64,000 nt of DNA from Actinokineospora bangkokensis (lineage in GTDB: Bacteria; Actinomycetota; Actinomycetes; Mycobacteriales; Pseudonocardiaceae), in the NCBI RefSeq assembly GCF_001940455.1, contig NZ_MKQR01000004.1, positions 67,623-131,622 on the forward strand, in the 5' to 3' direction. A program made the position numbers and the translations under genes. Positions 62,059 through 64,000 of the stretch are shown one piece after another (the first letter of the stretch is position 1; every line of letters starts with the position of its first letter). The notes under the pieces were generated by a model, which had not been told where the DNA came from, searched no databases, and worked only from the letters and a program-made list of their open reading frames with translations.

Positions 62059-62913
62059 ATGGGCAAGTTGCGGACCCTCGCGGTGCTGGTGGGCACCGCC
62101 GCGGTGACCGCGGGCGCGCTCGTGGTGGGGGCCGGGGTGGCCTCGGCCGCACCCGCGTTCCAGCTGCCGTTCCCGTGCAACCAGGTGTGGTCGGGGCAGA
62201 CCAGGACCAACCACAGCCCGGCCAACGCGATCGACTTCAACCGCGACGGCGACGACGGCGACCCGGTGGTCGCCACCGCGGGCGGCACCGTCACCCGCGT
62301 CGCCAACGAGGGCTCGACCAGCTACGGCCGGTGGATCGAGATCGACCACGGCGGCGGGTGGCGCTCCCGGTACGCCCACCTGTCGGTGCAGCGGGTGTCG
62401 GTGGGGCAGAGCGTGTCCCAGGGCGCCACGATCGGCAACGTGGGCAACACCGGCGGGTCGACCGGCGCGCACCTGCACTTCGAGCAGCTGCTCAACGGCG
62501 TGCCGCAGAAGGTCGTGTTCAACGGCGCGCAGGCGCTGTACTGGGGCACGAAGAGCTACACCAGCAAGAACCGCTGCTCGGGCAGCACCAACCCGTACAC
62601 CCCGCAGGAGGTCTGCGGCAGCGGGTTCAGCCAGATCGACTCGGCGGCGCTGGGCACCGCGGGCCGCGTGTACCTGCTGTACAACGCGAGCACCGGCTAC
62701 AACTGCGTGGCCACGATGAAGCTGACCTCGCTGGGCAGCGCGTCGTCGGTGTCGGCGTTCCTGGAGGTCCAGGGCGGCACGCGGAGCACGGACTCGGGCT
62801 CGTTCTCCTACTACGCCGGGCCGGTGAAGAAGGCCGCGGCGGGCAAGTGCGTGAAGTGGGGCGGGTCCGCGGGCTCGGCCACGTACACGAGCGCGTTCGA
62901 GCACTGCGGCTGA
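62059..62913 (+). CDS. Secreted M23-like peptidase with cysteine-containing C-terminal domain
   Basis: This 284-residue exported protein has a signal peptide of about 32 residues ending ASAAPA. The LytM/M23 domain (about 40-160) has metal ligands in TNHSPANAIDFNRDG (His, Asp) and GAHLHFE (His). A ~115-residue C-terminal domain, rich in Ser, Gly, Thr and Tyr with four cysteines (RCSGS, EVCGS, NCVAT, KCVKW), resembles wall- or carbohydrate-associated modules. It probably cleaves peptidoglycan cross-bridges or foreign walls. The ATG has GGAGG closely upstream, and a terminator follows. Confidence 0.88.
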   Translation: MGKLRTLAVLVGTAAVTAGALVVGAGVASAAPAFQLPFPCNQVWSGQTRTNHSPANAIDFNRDGDDGDPVVATAGGTVTRVANEGSTSYGRWIEIDHGGGWRSRYAHLSVQRVSVGQSVSQGATIGNVGNTGGSTGAHLHFEQLLNGVPQKVVFNGAQALYWGTKSYTSKNRCSGSTNPYTPQEVCGSGFSQIDSAALGTAGRVYLLYNASTGYNCVATMKLTSLGSASSVSAFLEVQGGTRSTDSGSFSYYAGPVKKAAAGKCVKWGGSAGSATYTSAFEHCG

Positions 62914-62929
62914 CGCCGCGCCTACCACG

Positions 62930-62972
62930 CAGGCCCGACAGTTCCGCCCCCTGGGCGGTCCTGTCGGGCCTG
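62930..62972 (+). terminator. Terminator after the M23 peptidase gene
   Basis: CAGGCCCGACAG pairs with CTGTCGGGCCTG, and inside the loop CCGCCC pairs with GGGCGG. It starts 17 nt after the stop. Confidence 0.88.
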
Positions 62973-63051
62973 TTCGTCCACAGGGGTCCGAACCATCCAC
63001 AGGCGCGCCGTCCCGCTTGGACGCGGCGGCGCCGCGCCGCACGCTGGGTGC

Positions 63052-64000
63052 ATGACAACTCCGCTGCGCACCAACCTGACCATCCACGACGGCGGCGACC
63101 TCGTGGCCGCCATCCCGAACCTGCTGGGGTTCCACCCGGTCGACTCGGTCGTGCTCATCACCGTCGACCAGGGCGAGGACGAAGCCTCGGTCGGGTCGGT
63201 GGTCCGGGCGAACCTGCCCGGGCCGCCGCACGAGCGCGACCTGGCCGACCACCTCGTCGACATCGCCGTCGAGTCCGGGGCCACCGCCGCCCTCGTCGTC
63301 CTCCTGCACCCCGAGGAGCTGTCGCACGCCGGTTTCGTGCGGACACTGGCCGACGGGCTGCACGCCGCCGGTGTCACCGTGCCGCACGTGCTGTGGTCCA
63401 CCGCCACCGCCGCGGGGGCGCCGTGGCGGTGCTACTCCGACTGCGGGTGCTCCGGCGCGGTGCGAGACCCGTGCTCGTCCCCGCTGGCCGCGGCGATGGC
63501 GGTCTCGGGGGCGGTCACCTACCCGGACCGGCAGTCCATGGTGGACACGCTCGCGCCCGACCCCGAGGACGTGCTCTCCCGCCGCGCCCGGATGGTGGTG
63601 GCGGTCGGTGCGCTAGCACCACCGGACGCCGCCGTCCTGGACGCCACCCTCGCCCGCTTCGCCGAGGCGGCGACCGCGGACCCGCCCGGCCCGGAGCCCG
63701 AACTGGGCGACCGGCTGCTGGCCACCATCGCGCACGCCCTGACCGACCCCGACATCCGCGGGCACTGCCTCGGCCTCGCCCTGGGGGACGGGGCCAGGGT
63801 CGCGGAACGGCTGTGGACGCGGCTGACGCGCGCGCTGCCCGCCCCGCACCGCGCGGCGCCCGCGTCCTTCCTCGCCGTGCACGCCTACCTGCGCGGCGAC
63901 GGGGCCCTCGCCCGGATGGCGCTCGACCGGGCCAGGGCGGCCGACCCGGGGCAGCAGCTGCCGGAGATCCTGCTCGCCTGCCTCGACCGGGCTCTGCCAC
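63052..64000 (+). CDS. DUF4192 family protein (cut by window end)
   Basis: This DUF4192 protein runs 316 residues to the window edge without a stop. The family opening is clear: GGDLVAAIPNLLGFHPVDSVVLITV, with the later RARMVVAVGALAPP segment and the C-terminal helical part LAVHAYLRGDGALARMALDRA. DUF4192 proteins are common in actinobacteria and have no known function; some annotators relate them to DNA or replication control, which I cannot support here. The ATG is the only start near the family N-terminus. Two DnaA-like boxes stand just upstream. Confidence 0.85.
   Translation, partial: MTTPLRTNLTIHDGGDLVAAIPNLLGFHPVDSVVLITVDQGEDEASVGSVVRANLPGPPHERDLADHLVDIAVESGATAALVVLLHPEELSHAGFVRTLADGLHAAGVTVPHVLWSTATAAGAPWRCYSDCGCSGAVRDPCSSPLAAAMAVSGAVTYPDRQSMVDTLAPDPEDVLSRRARMVVAVGALAPPDAAVLDATLARFAEAATADPPGPEPELGDRLLATIAHALTDPDIRGHCLGLALGDGARVAERLWTRLTRALPAPHRAAPASFLAVHAYLRGDGALARMALDRARAADPGQQLPEILLACLDRALP

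Noticed and set aside
1-64000. tRNA, rRNA, insertion sequences, prophage or integration sites
   Set aside because: No cloverleaf-like arms, transposase motifs, terminal inverted repeats or integrase genes were seen; gene order is that of actinobacterial core genome.

Overview
The window is very GC-rich, uses GTG starts often, has many start/stop overlaps, and carries several genes whose -10 element sits 6-8 nt before the start codon (leaderless mRNAs). Gene content and order (recA-recX-miaB-DUF349-miaA-dapF-hflX-lexA-LysM-nrdR, B12-dependent nrdJ, gluABCD, a mycobacterial-type Sdh1, and LppM/MetF/prenyl synthase neighbours) point to a mycelial actinobacterium, most likely Pseudonocardiales. 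This is chromosomal core: I see no insertion sequence, prophage, CRISPR array, tRNA or rRNA.

Layout. 1-9.5 kb: prenyl diphosphate synthase (cut by the window edge), metF, LppM-like lipoprotein, DUF885 metallopeptidase, a GNAT and a YbaK deacylase, then a LexA-controlled two-gene unit (HEPN protein with a long repetitive N-terminus, plus an MDMPI/DinB-like protein), and two tandem two-domain VOC proteins. 9.5-18 kb: the giant helicase Lhr, divergent from a four-gene osmoprotectant-type ABC transporter. 18-22.4 kb: two tandem membrane-anchored Hsp70-like receptors and a small membrane protein. 22.4-25.2 kb: DUF3046, recA, and a recX with an unusual aromatic-repeat N-terminal half. 25.6-29.4 kb: Sdh1-type succinate dehydrogenase operon with a CRP-like site. 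29.4-36 kb: gluABCD glutamate importer, a two-component system and an orphan TAXI receptor. 36-46 kb: miaB, a membrane protein, DUF349 protein, an extradiol-dioxygenase-like protein, miaA, dapF, an MFS exporter with divergent ArsR-type regulator, and hflX. 46-53 kb: a secreted membrane-anchored protein, lexA, an SOS-controlled LysM protein, nrdR and nrdJ, and a VOC protein. 53-64 kb: the DUF2293/SWIM/HelZ operon, an S9 peptidase, a DUF4139 protein, a secreted M23 peptidase and a DUF4192 protein (cut by the window end).

The common thread is the DNA-damage response. Four LexA boxes (before the HEPN gene, recA, lexA and the LysM gene) and three promoters resembling the LexA-independent RecA-NDp/PafBC type (recA, lhr, helZ) suggest two control layers acting on loci scattered over this segment. 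nrdR-nrdJ (dNTP supply) has a cluster of DnaA boxes in its leader. The least-described items are the SOS-controlled HEPN protein, the Hsp70-like receptor pair, the RecX N-terminal extension and the HelZ-SWIM-DUF2293 operon.
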